A stretch of DNA of 47,873 nt from Sphingomonadaceae bacterium. Lineage in GTDB: Bacteria > Pseudomonadota > Alphaproteobacteria > Sphingomonadales > Sphingomonadaceae. The stretch spans positions 1 through 47,873 of the forward strand of contig JADLBY010000018.1 of NCBI GenBank assembly GCA_020847445.1. The letters run 5' to 3'. Shown piece after piece: positions 34,977-43,959 of the stretch. Within the stretch, counting starts at the first letter, position 1; each line of letters starts with the position of its first letter. A model generated the notes under the pieces. The model was not told the DNA's origin. It made no database searches and worked only from the letters and a program-made list of their open reading frames with translations. Made by a program: the position numbers and the translations under genes.

Positions 34977-35978
34977 ATGCCGTCGGCCATAATCGTCACA
35001 GGCGCAGCCGGGTTCATCGGCTATCACGTCGCGCGCAGGCTCATCGAACGCGGCGAGCATGTCGTGGGCATCGATTGCATCAACGCATATTACGACCCGC
35101 AGCTCAAACTGGATCGCCTTGCCGAACTGGAACGGCTGGGCGGCGACTTCCGTTTCAGCCGGACCGACTTTGCCGATGCCGACGCGCTGGAAGGATTGGC
35201 GGCGGCACTGGATTTCGACCGCATCATCCATCTCGGCGCCCAGCCGGGAGTCCGCTACAGCCTCGAAAATCCGCGCGCCTATGTGCAGTCAAACCTGGTC
35301 GGCCATCTCAACATCCTCGAATTGGCGCGGCACACGCAGACACGGCATCTGGTCTATGCGTCGTCATCATCGGTCTATGGGCAGAACGGCAAAATCCCGT
35401 TCAGCACCGGCGACCGCGTCGACCACCCGGTTTCGCTTTAGGCGGCAACGAACAAGTCGGATGAGCTTATCAGCGAGAGCTATGCGCATCTGTACCGTAT
35501 TCCGATGACCGGCCTCCGGTTCTTCACGGTATATGGCCCCTGGGGGCGGCCTGACATGGCCCCCTGGCTGTTTACCGAGGCGGTTCTGCGGGGTGATCCG
35601 ATCAAGGTGTTCAACCATGGCCGGATGCGCCGCGATTTCACCTATATCGACGATATCGTCAGTGGCGTCATCGCCGCGCTTGACCGACCTCCGGCGGACA
35701 ACGGCCAGATCAAGCCGGGGGGCAGCGTCGGTCCGCATGCCCTTTACAATATCGGCAACAACCAGTCCGAAGAACTTGGCCGCTTCATCGAGGTCGTGGA
35801 AAAGGCCTGCGGGCGAACGGCCGAAAAAATCATGCTGCCGATGCAGGCAGGCGACGTGCCTGCAACCTATGCAGACATTGACGAGATCGCCCGCGATCTG
35901 GGCTATCAGCCGACCACGCCCATTGACACCGGCATCCCGGCTTTTGTCGAATGGTATCGCGCTTACAAAGGCGTTTGA
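34977..35978 (+). pseudogene. NAD-dependent sugar epimerase interrupted by an amber codon at the catalytic Tyr
   Basis: A short-chain dehydrogenase-like nucleotide-sugar epimerase of UDP-glucuronate 4-epimerase type, 333 codons in one frame. The N-terminal part (34977-35441) has TGAAGFIGYHVA, GIDCINAYYDP, HLGAQPGVRYS and ASSSSVYG. An in-frame TAG at 35439-35441 (codon 155) stands where PVSLYAATKK-type homologues have the catalytic Tyr of YxxxK. The codon at the expected Lys position is AAC (Asn), followed by AAG. Downstream, still in frame, are ELISESYAHLYRIP, LRFFTVYGPWGRPDM, RRDFTYIDDIVSG and VPATYADIDEIARDLGY. There is no frameshift or other damage. Either a very recent pseudogene, a sequence error, or a gene needing amber readthrough. 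It lies between wecC and ugd. Confidence 0.85.
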
Positions 35979-36044
35979 GGCGCTTGCCGCTCGCGGCATG
36001 AGCGCCTAAACGCAGCCAGTTCATCAATAGCCGGAAAGCAGAAA

Positions 36045-37346
36045 ATGAAAATCGCAATGATCGGTTCGGGCTATGTCGGCCTTGTGTCGGGGGCCTGCTT
36101 TGCCGATTTCGGGCATGATGTGGTCTGCGTCGACAAGGACCAGAACAAGATCGACCGGCTGAACGCCAACGTCATGCCGATCTACGAACCGGGCCTTGAC
36201 GCGCTGGTCAAAAGCAATGTCGATGCAGGCCGCCTCAGCTTTTCGACCGACCTTCCCGGCGCGGTTGCAGGCTGCGATGCGGTATTCATCGCCGTTGGCA
36301 CGCCGTCGCGACGCGGAGATGGCCATGCCGATCTGAGCTATGTCTATGCTGCTGCGGATGAAATTGGCCGGGCCATCGCGCCAAAGACCGTCGTCGTCAC
36401 CAAATCGACGGTGCCGGTCGGAACCGGCGACGAAGTCGAACGCATCATCCGCGAAGCGCGCCCCGACCTGGAGTTTGAAGTCGTCTCCAATCCGGAGTTC
36501 CTGCGCGAAGGCGCGGCAATAGGTGATTTCAAGCGTCCGGACCGGATTGTTGTCGGCACCGATGTTGAATGGGCCCGGGAAGCGATGCGCGCGATTTACC
36601 GTCCGCTGTTCCTGAACGAATCGCCGATCCTGTTCACCAGCCGCCGCTCGTCGGAACTGATCAAATATGCCGCCAACGCCTTTCTGGCGACCAAGATCAC
36701 CTTCATCAACGAAATGGCGGATCTGTGCGAAAAACTGGGCGCCAATGTTCAGGATGTCTCACGCGGCATCGGGCTGGACAATCGCATCGGCGGAAAGTTT
36801 CTGCACGCAGGGCCGGGCTATGGCGGCAGCTGCTTTCCCAAGGACACATTGGCGCTGCTCAAGACCGCGCAGGATAATGATACGCCGGTGCGGATCGTGG
36901 AGGCGGTCGTGCAGGCCAACGACCTCAGGAAGCGCGCAATGGGGCGCAAGATTATCAATGCGCTGGGTGGCGATGCCCGCGGCATGAAGGTCGCGCTGTT
37001 CGGACTGACGTTCAAGCCCAATACCGACGATATGCGCGACGCCCCGTCGATCGCCATCGTCCAGACGCTGATCGACGCGGGTGCCGAGGTGCACGCCCAT
37101 GATCCGGAAGGGATGGAAGAAGCGGCAAAGATCCTGCCCGAAGTGAAGATGGCCGACAGCGCCTACGCCGCGGCCGAGGGCGCCGATGCCGTAGCCATCG
37201 TCACCGAATGGGATGCCTATCGCGCACTTGACCTTGCCAAGTTGAACGCGGTGATGAAGGGCGATGTGTTGGTCGACCTGCGCAACATCTATCGTCCGGA
37301 AGAAGGGGCCCGGGCCGGCTTCGACTATTACAGCGTTGGCCGCTGA
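36045..37346 (+). CDS. ugd: UDP-glucose 6-dehydrogenase
   Basis: Oxidises UDP-glucose to UDP-glucuronate, a precursor of acidic polysaccharides. The 433-residue protein has IGSGYVGLVSGACFADFGH, IYEPGLD, FIAVGTPS, STVPVGTGDEV, NPEFLREGAA and catalytic Cys263 in GPGYGGSCFPKD, plus GLTFKPNTDDMRDAPS. The wording separates it from the WecC homologue two genes upstream. The interrupted epimerase just before it would act on the product, UDP-glucuronate, if functional. Confidence 0.96.
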   Translation: MKIAMIGSGYVGLVSGACFADFGHDVVCVDKDQNKIDRLNANVMPIYEPGLDALVKSNVDAGRLSFSTDLPGAVAGCDAVFIAVGTPSRRGDGHADLSYVYAAADEIGRAIAPKTVVVTKSTVPVGTGDEVERIIREARPDLEFEVVSNPEFLREGAAIGDFKRPDRIVVGTDVEWAREAMRAIYRPLFLNESPILFTSRRSSELIKYAANAFLATKITFINEMADLCEKLGANVQDVSRGIGLDNRIGGKFLHAGPGYGGSCFPKDTLALLKTAQDNDTPVRIVEAVVQANDLRKRAMGRKIINALGGDARGMKVALFGLTFKPNTDDMRDAPSIAIVQTLIDAGAEVHAHDPEGMEEAAKILPEVKMADSAYAAAEGADAVAIVTEWDAYRALDLAKLNAVMKGDVLVDLRNIYRPEEGARAGFDYYSVGR

Positions 37347-37421
37347 TGCAAAAGCGCAGCTTGCCTCTGGCCAAGCCATAAATGCTTGCGATGTGCGGCG
37401 CATTCGCCAAATGAGCCTGCC

Positions 37422-38327
37422 ATGTCCCGCAACCTGACCCATCTGGAACGGCTGGAAGCCGAAGCAATCCACATCATGCGCGAAGTGGTTGCCGAGGCCG
37501 ACAGGCCGGTTATGCTGTACAGCATCGGCAAGGATAGCGCCGTGATGCTGCACCTTGCCAAAAAGGCATTTTATCCCGCCCCCCCACCCTTCCCGCTGCT
37601 GCATGTCGACACGACCTGGAAGTTTCGCGACATGTACGCCTTGCGCGAAAAATCCGCCGCCGATGCGGGCATGGAACTGCTGGTCTGGAAGAATCCGGAA
37701 GCTGTAGACAAGGGCATCAATCCCTTCGATCACGGACCGCTGCATACCGATATGTGGAAAACCGAAGGGCTGAAACAGGCGCTCGACCATTATGGTTTCG
37801 ACGTGGCCTTTGGCGGCGCGCGGCGCGACGAAGAAAAGAGCCGCGCAAAGGAACGCATATTCTCGTTCCGCAATGCAAGCCATGGCTGGGATCCGAAAAA
37901 CCAGCGCCCCGAACTGTGGAATCTCTATAATGCCCGCAAGAAAAAGGGCGAGAGCATCCGCGTCTTTCCTATCTCTAACTGGACCGAACTCGATATCTGG
38001 CAATATATCCACCTGAACAGCATTCCGATCGTGCCGCTCTATTTTTCGGCCCCGCGCCCGACCGTGGAGCGCGATGGCCTGCTGATCATGGTCGACGATG
38101 ACCGCTTTCCGTTGAAGCCCGGCGAGCAGCCGGTCGAGCGCTCGATCCGCTTCCGCACTTTGGGCTGCTATCCCTTGACCGGCGCGGTTGAAAGCGAAGC
38201 CGCGACGTTGACCGAGGTTATCCAGGAAATGCTGTTGACCACCACCAGCGAACGCCAGGGCAGAATCATCGACAAGGATGGCGGCGACGCTTCGATGGAA
38301 AAGAAGAAGCAGGAGGGCTATTTCTGA
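37422..38327 (+). CDS. cysD: Sulfate adenylyltransferase small subunit
   Basis: CysD forms APS from ATP and sulfate together with the GTPase CysN. The 301-residue protein has the PP-loop [40 protein letters not shown], and [10 protein letters not shown], with GCYPLTGAV near the end. ATG 37422 is used because [14 protein letters not shown] matches the usual start; the frame is open to 37386 without support. The stop overlaps the cysNC start (TGATG). Confidence 0.97.
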   Translation: MSRNLTHLERLEAEAIHIMREVVAEADRPVMLYSIGKDSAVMLHLAKKAFYPAPPPFPLLHVDTTWKFRDMYALREKSAADAGMELLVWKNPEAVDKGINPFDHGPLHTDMWKTEGLKQALDHYGFDVAFGGARRDEEKSRAKERIFSFRNASHGWDPKNQRPELWNLYNARKKKGESIRVFPISNWTELDIWQYIHLNSIPIVPLYFSAPRPTVERDGLLIMVDDDRFPLKPGEQPVERSIRFRTLGCYPLTGAVESEAATLTEVIQEMLLTTTSERQGRIIDKDGGDASMEKKKQEGYF

Positions 38328-40246
38328 TGACCCGCCCTGTTTACGAAACCGATGCCCTGATTGCCGATGACATCGAGGCCTATCTCGATCAGCACCAGCA
38401 CAAGTCGATGCTGCGGTTCATCACCTGCGGCAGCGTCGACGACGGCAAATCAACGCTGATCGGCCGGCTGCTTTATGACAGCAAGATGATATTCGAAGAT
38501 CAGCTTGCCGCGCTGGAAAATGACAGCAGGCGGGTGGGCACTCAGGGGCAGGATATCGATTTCGCCCTGCTGGTCGACGGGCTTGCGGCAGAACGCGAGC
38601 AAGGCATCACCATCGATGTCGCCTATCGCTTTTTCGCCACCGAAAAGCGCAAGTTCATCGTGGCCGATTGCCCGGGGCATGAACAATATACCCGCAATAT
38701 GGTCACCGGTGCGTCGACGGCCGACCTGGCCGTCATCCTGATCGACGCGCGCAAGGGCGTATTGCCGCAGACGCGCCGCCACAGCTATCTGTGCCATCTG
38801 CTGGGCATCCGCAACATCCTGCTCGCCGTGAACAAGATGGATCTGGTCGACTATGACCAGACTATTTTCGATTCCATCGTGCAGGACTATGCGGCTTTTG
38901 CCGCCAGCATCGGCATCGACGCCTTTACGCCAATTCCGATTTCGGGGTATAAAGGCGACAATATCACTGCGGCGTCGCCCCACATGCCCTGGTATCAGGG
39001 CCAACCACTGATCGAATATCTCGAAACCGTCGCCATCGACAATGATACCGATCAGGCAAGGCCATTCCGCCTGCCGGTGCAGTGGGTGAACCGCCCCAAT
39101 CTCGATTTTCGCGGCTTTGCCGGGCAGATCGCCAGCGGATCGGTGAAGCCGGGTGATATGGTTCGGGTGCTGCCCTCGGGCAAGACAAGCACGGTCACGC
39201 GCCTGGTGACCTTTGACGGCGATCTGGATGAGGCCGTCGCCGGCCAGTCGGTGACGCTCTGTCTGTCCGACGAAATCGACTGCTCGCGCGGCAATGTCAT
39301 TGCGGCAGCCGACAGCCCGCCCCAGGCCGCGGACCAGTTCGAAGCGCATTTGGTGTGGATGGCCGACGAGCCGCTGATCCCCGGACGCGCCTATTGGCTG
39401 AAACTGGGCACGCAGATCGTGTCCGCGACGGTTCAGCAACCCAAATATCAGGTGAACATCACCACGATGGAGCATCTTGCGGCAAAAACGCTCGATCTCA
39501 ACGCGATCGGTGTCGCGGTGGTGACCGCGGACCGCCAACTGGTGTTTGAATCCTATGCCCAGAACCGCACGCTTGGCGGCTTCATCCTCATCGACAAAAT
39601 GTCGAACGCAACCGTTGCGGCAGGGATGCTCAACTTCTCGCTGCGACGGGCGGAAAATATCCACTGGCAGGCCATCGACATCAGCCGCGAAGCCCACGCG
39701 CGCCAGAAGGGGCAGGAACCGAAACTGCTCTGGTTCACCGGGCTTTCGGGATCGGGCAAATCAACCATCGCCAATCTGGTCGAGAAAAAGCTGCACGCGC
39801 TAGGCAAGCACAGCTTCCTGCTGGATGGCGACAATGTCCGGCATGGCCTGAACAAGGATCTGGGCTTTACCGATGCCGACCGCATCGAAAATATCCGCCG
39901 CATCGGCGAAGTGGCGAAACTGATGACCGATGCGGGACTGATCGTCCTGACGGCATTCATTTCACCCTTCCGCGCCGAACGCGAATTGGTGCGCGCAATG
40001 TTGCCTGAGGGTGAGTTTGTCGAAATTTTTGTCGACACCCCGCTGGAGGTTGCCGAAACCCGCGATGTGAAGGGCCTTTACAAAAAGGCGCGCGCTGGCG
40101 CGCTCAAGAATTTTACCGGTATCGACAGCCCGTATGAATCGCCCGAGGCTCCGGATATCTGGATCGACACCACCCAAACCACAGCGGAAGCCGCCGCCGA
40201 ATTGATTGTCGAGCGCATATTGGGAATCTGGAGCCCGGACCTGTGA
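38327..40246 (+). CDS. cysNC: Bifunctional sulfate adenylyltransferase large subunit/APS kinase
   Basis: A 639-residue fusion. The N-terminal CysN GTPase has [17 protein letters not shown] (about 35-51), [16 protein letters not shown] and NKMDLVDYD, followed by two beta-barrel domains. The C-terminal CysC domain starts near residue 465 with [14 protein letters not shown] and contains [16 protein letters not shown] and [12 protein letters not shown]. It makes APS and then PAPS. It overlaps cysD by one base, and its stop overlaps the cysQ GTG start (GTGA). PAPS can serve sulfate assimilation or sulfation of glycans. Confidence 0.97.
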   Translation: MTRPVYETDALIADDIEAYLDQHQHKSMLRFITCGSVDDGKSTLIGRLLYDSKMIFEDQLAALENDSRRVGTQGQDIDFALLVDGLAAEREQGITIDVAYRFFATEKRKFIVADCPGHEQYTRNMVTGASTADLAVILIDARKGVLPQTRRHSYLCHLLGIRNILLAVNKMDLVDYDQTIFDSIVQDYAAFAASIGIDAFTPIPISGYKGDNITAASPHMPWYQGQPLIEYLETVAIDNDTDQARPFRLPVQWVNRPNLDFRGFAGQIASGSVKPGDMVRVLPSGKTSTVTRLVTFDGDLDEAVAGQSVTLCLSDEIDCSRGNVIAAADSPPQAADQFEAHLVWMADEPLIPGRAYWLKLGTQIVSATVQQPKYQVNITTMEHLAAKTLDLNAIGVAVVTADRQLVFESYAQNRTLGGFILIDKMSNATVAAGMLNFSLRRAENIHWQAIDISREAHARQKGQEPKLLWFTGLSGSGKSTIANLVEKKLHALGKHSFLLDGDNVRHGLNKDLGFTDADRIENIRRIGEVAKLMTDAGLIVLTAFISPFRAERELVRAMLPEGEFVEIFVDTPLEVAETRDVKGLYKKARAGALKNFTGIDSPYESPEAPDIWIDTTQTTAEAAAELIVERILGIWSPDL

Positions 40247-40962
40247 CCGATGCCGAACTTGCCTATGAACTCGCCCATGAAGCAGGACGGCAGTTGCTGG
40301 CCCTGCAGCAGACGGGCAGACTTGCGGGCAAGGAACTGGGCAAGGAGGGGGACCGGAGCGCGAACGACTTCCTTATGGACATGCTGCGCAGGCACCGCCC
40401 CGACGACGCCATTCTCTGCGAAGAGGAAAAGGACAATCCCGACCGCCTTGGCCGGAATCGCGTCTGGGTAGTTGACCCGCTCGACGGAACCCGCGAATTT
40501 GGCGAGGGGCGCAGCGACTGGGCTGTCCATGTCGCGCTTGCCATTGACGGCGAGGCGGTGATCGGCGCGGTCGCGCTGCCCGGCCTAGGCCTCACCCTGT
40601 CGTCGCAAAACCCGTTGCCGCCACGCCCGTCGAACCAACCGCTCAAAATGGTGGTCAGTCGCACACGACCCGCCGCAGAGGCGGTCAAGGTCGCCGGTGC
40701 ATTGGCCGCCGAGCTGCTACCCATGGGCTCGGCCGGCGCCAAGGCGATGGCGGTGGTGCGCGGCGAGGCCGACATCTACCTGCACACTGGCGGGCAATAT
40801 GAATGGGATAATTGCGCCCCCGCCGCCGTGGCATTGGCAGCGGGCCTGCATGTCAGCCGCGTCGATGGTTCCCCGATGCGCTACAACAATGCCGACCCCT
40901 ATCTTCCGGACCTGCTTGTCTGCCGCAAAGAGCTTGCGGACGCCGTGTTCGCCGCGCTTTAG
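40243..40962 (+). CDS. cysQ: 3'(2'),5'-bisphosphate nucleotidase CysQ-like
   Basis: An inositol-monophosphatase-family enzyme of 239 residues, expected to hydrolyse PAP (the by-product of PAPS use) to AMP. The metal-site motif [12 protein letters not shown] is clear, and the second motif is represented by [16 protein letters not shown]. The Glu of the first metal site lies in CEEEKDNP. The start is GTG 40243 overlapping the cysNC stop. Its TAG (40960-40962) overlaps the TAA of the convergent acyl-CoA dehydrogenase gene. Operon context favours PAP over inositol phosphate. Confidence 0.92.
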   Translation: MTDAELAYELAHEAGRQLLALQQTGRLAGKELGKEGDRSANDFLMDMLRRHRPDDAILCEEEKDNPDRLGRNRVWVVDPLDGTREFGEGRSDWAVHVALAIDGEAVIGAVALPGLGLTLSSQNPLPPRPSNQPLKMVVSRTRPAAEAVKVAGALAAELLPMGSAGAKAMAVVRGEADIYLHTGGQYEWDNCAPAAVALAAGLHVSRVDGSPMRYNNADPYLPDLLVCRKELADAVFAAL

Positions 40963-42140
40963 AGACCCAGTACCAGCTTGGCCATGATGTTGCGCTGAAT
41001 CTCGTTCGAGCCGCCGTAGATCGAGGCGGCGCGTCCGTTGAAATAGCGCGCGGTCGCGGTCAGCGCGCTTTCGGGGCCGACAAAACCCGCATTGCTTCCC
41101 GCCTGCCGCGCTTCAAACTGATAGGGTGCGGCATATATGCCCGCCACATCGACGCCAAGTTCCTGGATTCTTTGCTGGCACTCTGTTCCCTGCACCTTGA
41201 GCATCGACGATGCCGGGCCGGGGTCGCGCCCTTTGCCGATCGCCGCCAACACCATGTCTTCAACGGCATGGATTGTGCGCACCTGCGAATCGAGTTCGGC
41301 AAAACGGCGGCGGATCGCCGGATCGTCCAACAGCTCCGCCTGCTTCGCCGCGGCACGCACCTCGGCAAGCGCCTCTACCAGCCCGGCGGCATAGGCCGCG
41401 GAGCGTTCATATTCGAGCAGCGTCTTGGCAACCGTCCAGCCCCTGCCCTCTTCGCCCAGCCGGTTTACCTTGGGAACGCGGACATTGTCGAAAAACACCT
41501 GATTGAAATCATGGTCGCCCGCGATCGAATAGATCGGCTGCACGCTGATCCCCGTAATGTCCATTTCCATCAGCAAAAAGGTGATCCCCTCTTGCGGCCT
41601 GCCATCGCGGCTGGTCCGGACGAGGCAGAACATATGGTTGGCGACATGCGCGTGCGTCGTCCAGATTTTCGACCCGTTGAGAATATAATCGTCGCCATCG
41701 CTGTCGGCGCGAAGCTGAAGCCCGGCCAGGTCCGAGCCCGCCTGCGGTTCGCTATAGCCCTGACACCAATAATGTTCGCCTGCGAGCAGCTTCGGCAGAT
41801 AATAGGCTTTTTGCGCCTCGCTGCCATATTTCATGATGACCGGCGCGACCATTTTGAGGCCCATGGGCGAAAGATTTGGCGCGCCTGCCCGGGCACATTC
41901 GGATGCGAAGATATATCGCTGCGCCTCGTTCCAGCCGGTCCCGCCATGTTCTACCGGCCAGTTTGGGGCAACCCAGCCCTTGCGCAGCAGGATCGCCTGC
42001 CAGGCAAGATTATACGCCTTTTCGACGAACACGCTGGTCGCCCGCTTATGTGCCTGGCGCAATTCGGGCGGCAGGTTGTCTGCAAGCCAGTTGCGAACTT
42101 CGGTGCGAAAAGCGGCCAGATCGATCTGGATATCGTCCAT
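40959..42140 (-). CDS. Acyl-CoA dehydrogenase
   Basis: FAD-dependent acyl-CoA dehydrogenase of 393 residues. Visible family features are WPVEHGGTGW, the FAD/substrate segment YCQGYSEPQAGSDLAG-like WCQGYSEPQAGSDLA, NGSKIWTTHA, FFDNVRVP, and the C-terminal IYGGSNEIQRNIMAK. It probably belongs to the FadE branch that pairs with steroid or aromatic-acid degradation genes in sphingomonads, but the substrate is not readable. ATG 42140 is preferred over TTG 42146, with CAGGTGA upstream. The gene starts two bases after the stop of the interrupted acyl-CoA ligase gene on the same strand. Confidence 0.93.
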   Translation of the reverse strand: MDDIQIDLAAFRTEVRNWLADNLPPELRQAHKRATSVFVEKAYNLAWQAILLRKGWVAPNWPVEHGGTGWNEAQRYIFASECARAGAPNLSPMGLKMVAPVIMKYGSEAQKAYYLPKLLAGEHYWCQGYSEPQAGSDLAGLQLRADSDGDDYILNGSKIWTTHAHVANHMFCLVRTSRDGRPQEGITFLLMEMDITGISVQPIYSIAGDHDFNQVFFDNVRVPKVNRLGEEGRGWTVAKTLLEYERSAAYAAGLVEALAEVRAAAKQAELLDDPAIRRRFAELDSQVRTIHAVEDMVLAAIGKGRDPGPASSMLKVQGTECQQRIQELGVDVAGIYAAPYQFEARQAGSNAGFVGPESALTATARYFNGRAASIYGGSNEIQRNIMAKLVLGL

Positions 42141-42142
42141 CG

Positions 42143-43699
42143 TCAATTCACCTGCCGCTCATAGCCTTCCCAATAGGGCGCACGCAAATCCTTGCGCAAA
42201 ATCTTGCCCGATGGATTGCGCGGCAAGGCGTCGATAATGTCCACAGACTTGGGCACCTTATAGGGCGCGATCCGTTCGCGAGCCCATGCGATCACGCTGT
42301 CCGGATCGATGCTGGCACCGGGCTTGGGCACACAGACCGCTTTTACGGCCTCCCCCCATTTGGGGTCAGGAATGCCGACAACAGCCACTTCGAGCACATC
42401 GGGATGGCCATAAATCGCGCTTTCGACCTCGGCGGGATACACATTCTCGCCACCTGAAATGATCAGATCCTTCACCCGGTCGTGGATATAGAGATAGCCG
42501 TCATCGTCCAAATAGCCCGCATCACCGGTCTTCACCCAGCCGTCGCCCGTCATCGTCTTTTCGGTCGCTTCCTGCAGGTTCCAGTAACCAATCATGTTGT
42601 TTGACGAACGGGTCCAGATTTCCCCCACTTCGCCGGTCGGAACGTCCTTGCCCGCCGCGTCGACAACCTTGATCTCGACGCCGGGCAGCGGCTTTCCGGC
42701 GCTGCGCATGCGGGGATTGCCATTGGGATCATGGTCTTCGGGCGGCAACATGCAGATCGTGCCGGTCGTTTCCGTCATCCCGTAATTCTGGATGAAGTCG
42801 CATTTGAACATCTGGATGCACTGGCGCAGCAGTTCGAGCGGGATCGGCGCTGCCCCGTAAAGAATATATTTGAGGCGGCTGAAATCGACGGTCGCGCAGC
42901 GCGGATGCTGCAAAAGGATATGAAGCGCCGCCGGAACGATGAATAGCCGTGTCACCCCGCCGGTTTCCACCGAATCGAAAAAGCCGTCCGGTGTGAATTC
43001 GGCGAGAATATAGGATGGAAGCCCCGCCGCGACCGACATGATCCCCAGGCCCGTTCCGCCGATATGCGCGCATGGCATGGCGACTAGAACGACTTCGTCA
43101 TCATCCCATTTGGTATAGGCAAGGTCGGTTCCGGCCGAATGTTTGCGCAGCGCAAACAGGTTCCGGTTCGACAGCACCGCGCCCTGGGGGTTGCCGGTCG
43201 TGCCCGAGGTCTAAAGCTGGAGCACGGCGTCATCGCTGGTCGAAGGTTCAAACGGCGCGCGAGCGGTATTGTCGACCAGCGCGCGCGCTTCGGGATCGGT
43301 TATCACTTCCTCGACCAGGGGCAGCAGCCCTTCCATCGATGCCGGTGCGGATTCGAACCCTCGCCCCAGAAACAGGATCTTCGCCTTGGTATCGTTGATG
43401 ATATAGGCCCATTCGGGTGGTGCCAGACGCCAGCCGACCGGCACCATGACGATTCCCGCGCGCGCTGCGCCGTAGAAAAGCGTGAAATATATGTCGCTGT
43501 TCTTGCCGATCCAGGCGATCCGGTCACCCTTTTTAAGGCCCCTGGCGAGCAGAGCCGTGGCTACACGGGCCGTGCGCTCCTCCAGTTCGGCATAGGTGTA
43601 GAAGCGGTCCTCCTCGCGCATGGCAAGGCGATCTCCGCGCTCATCGCGCCAGTGGCGAATGAATTCGTCAAAACTGTTCAATTCCGAAACATCGGCCAT
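42143..43699 (-). pseudogene. Acyl-CoA ligase (AMP-binding) interrupted by an amber codon in the P-loop
   Basis: An AMP-forming acyl-CoA synthetase, 518 codons from ATG 43699 (GAGAGGAAG upstream). The N-terminal part has RFYTYAELEER, GDRIAWIGKNS and GIVMVPVGWRLAP. An in-frame TAG (43213-43211, codon 163) stands where the family loop has Tyr: DDAVLQL, stop, TSGTTGNPQG. Within that loop the usual Lys of PKG is Gln here, a variant that also occurs naturally. The downstream part stays in the same frame and is complete: QNYGMTETTG, WVKTGDAGYLDDDGYLY, DRVKDLIISGGENVYP and the catalytic Lys in NPSGKILRKDLR. No other lesion is seen. It would form acyl-CoA for the adjacent dehydrogenase. Recent pseudogene, sequence error or readthrough. 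Confidence 0.85.
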
Positions 43700-43959
43700 C
43701 TTCTTCCTCTCCCAAGAAGCCTGGCTGACGGCGACAGCCACAATCACTTATTTGGCCAGCCGGTGCCGCCTGTCAACAGCGAGCTTAATTGAGCGATTAA
43801 ATTTGTGCCGTTGCACGACCGGCAGTTGCTCAACGACGTGCTGCGCCCCCGGGCAAACAGATTGTCGTTGGCAGAGCGGTCAGGTGCCTTTGTCGATGTT
43901 CCGCTTGCTTGCTCGCGTAAAATCAATCAGTTGTCAGCTATCATTGCAGGATTCCCATA

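Noticed and set aside
35439-43213. Genome-wide reassignment of TAG to Tyr
   Set aside because: TAG ends many intact genes at their normal family length (dapE, DUF4136 lipoprotein, moeB-like, dapB, LacI, pstA, cysQ), so full recoding would extend them. Only partial suppression remains conceivable.
43744-43926. Small minus-strand frame upstream of the acyl-CoA ligase (60 codons)
   Set aside because: TTG start, no ribosome-binding site and no recognisable features. It lies in the divergent promoter region.
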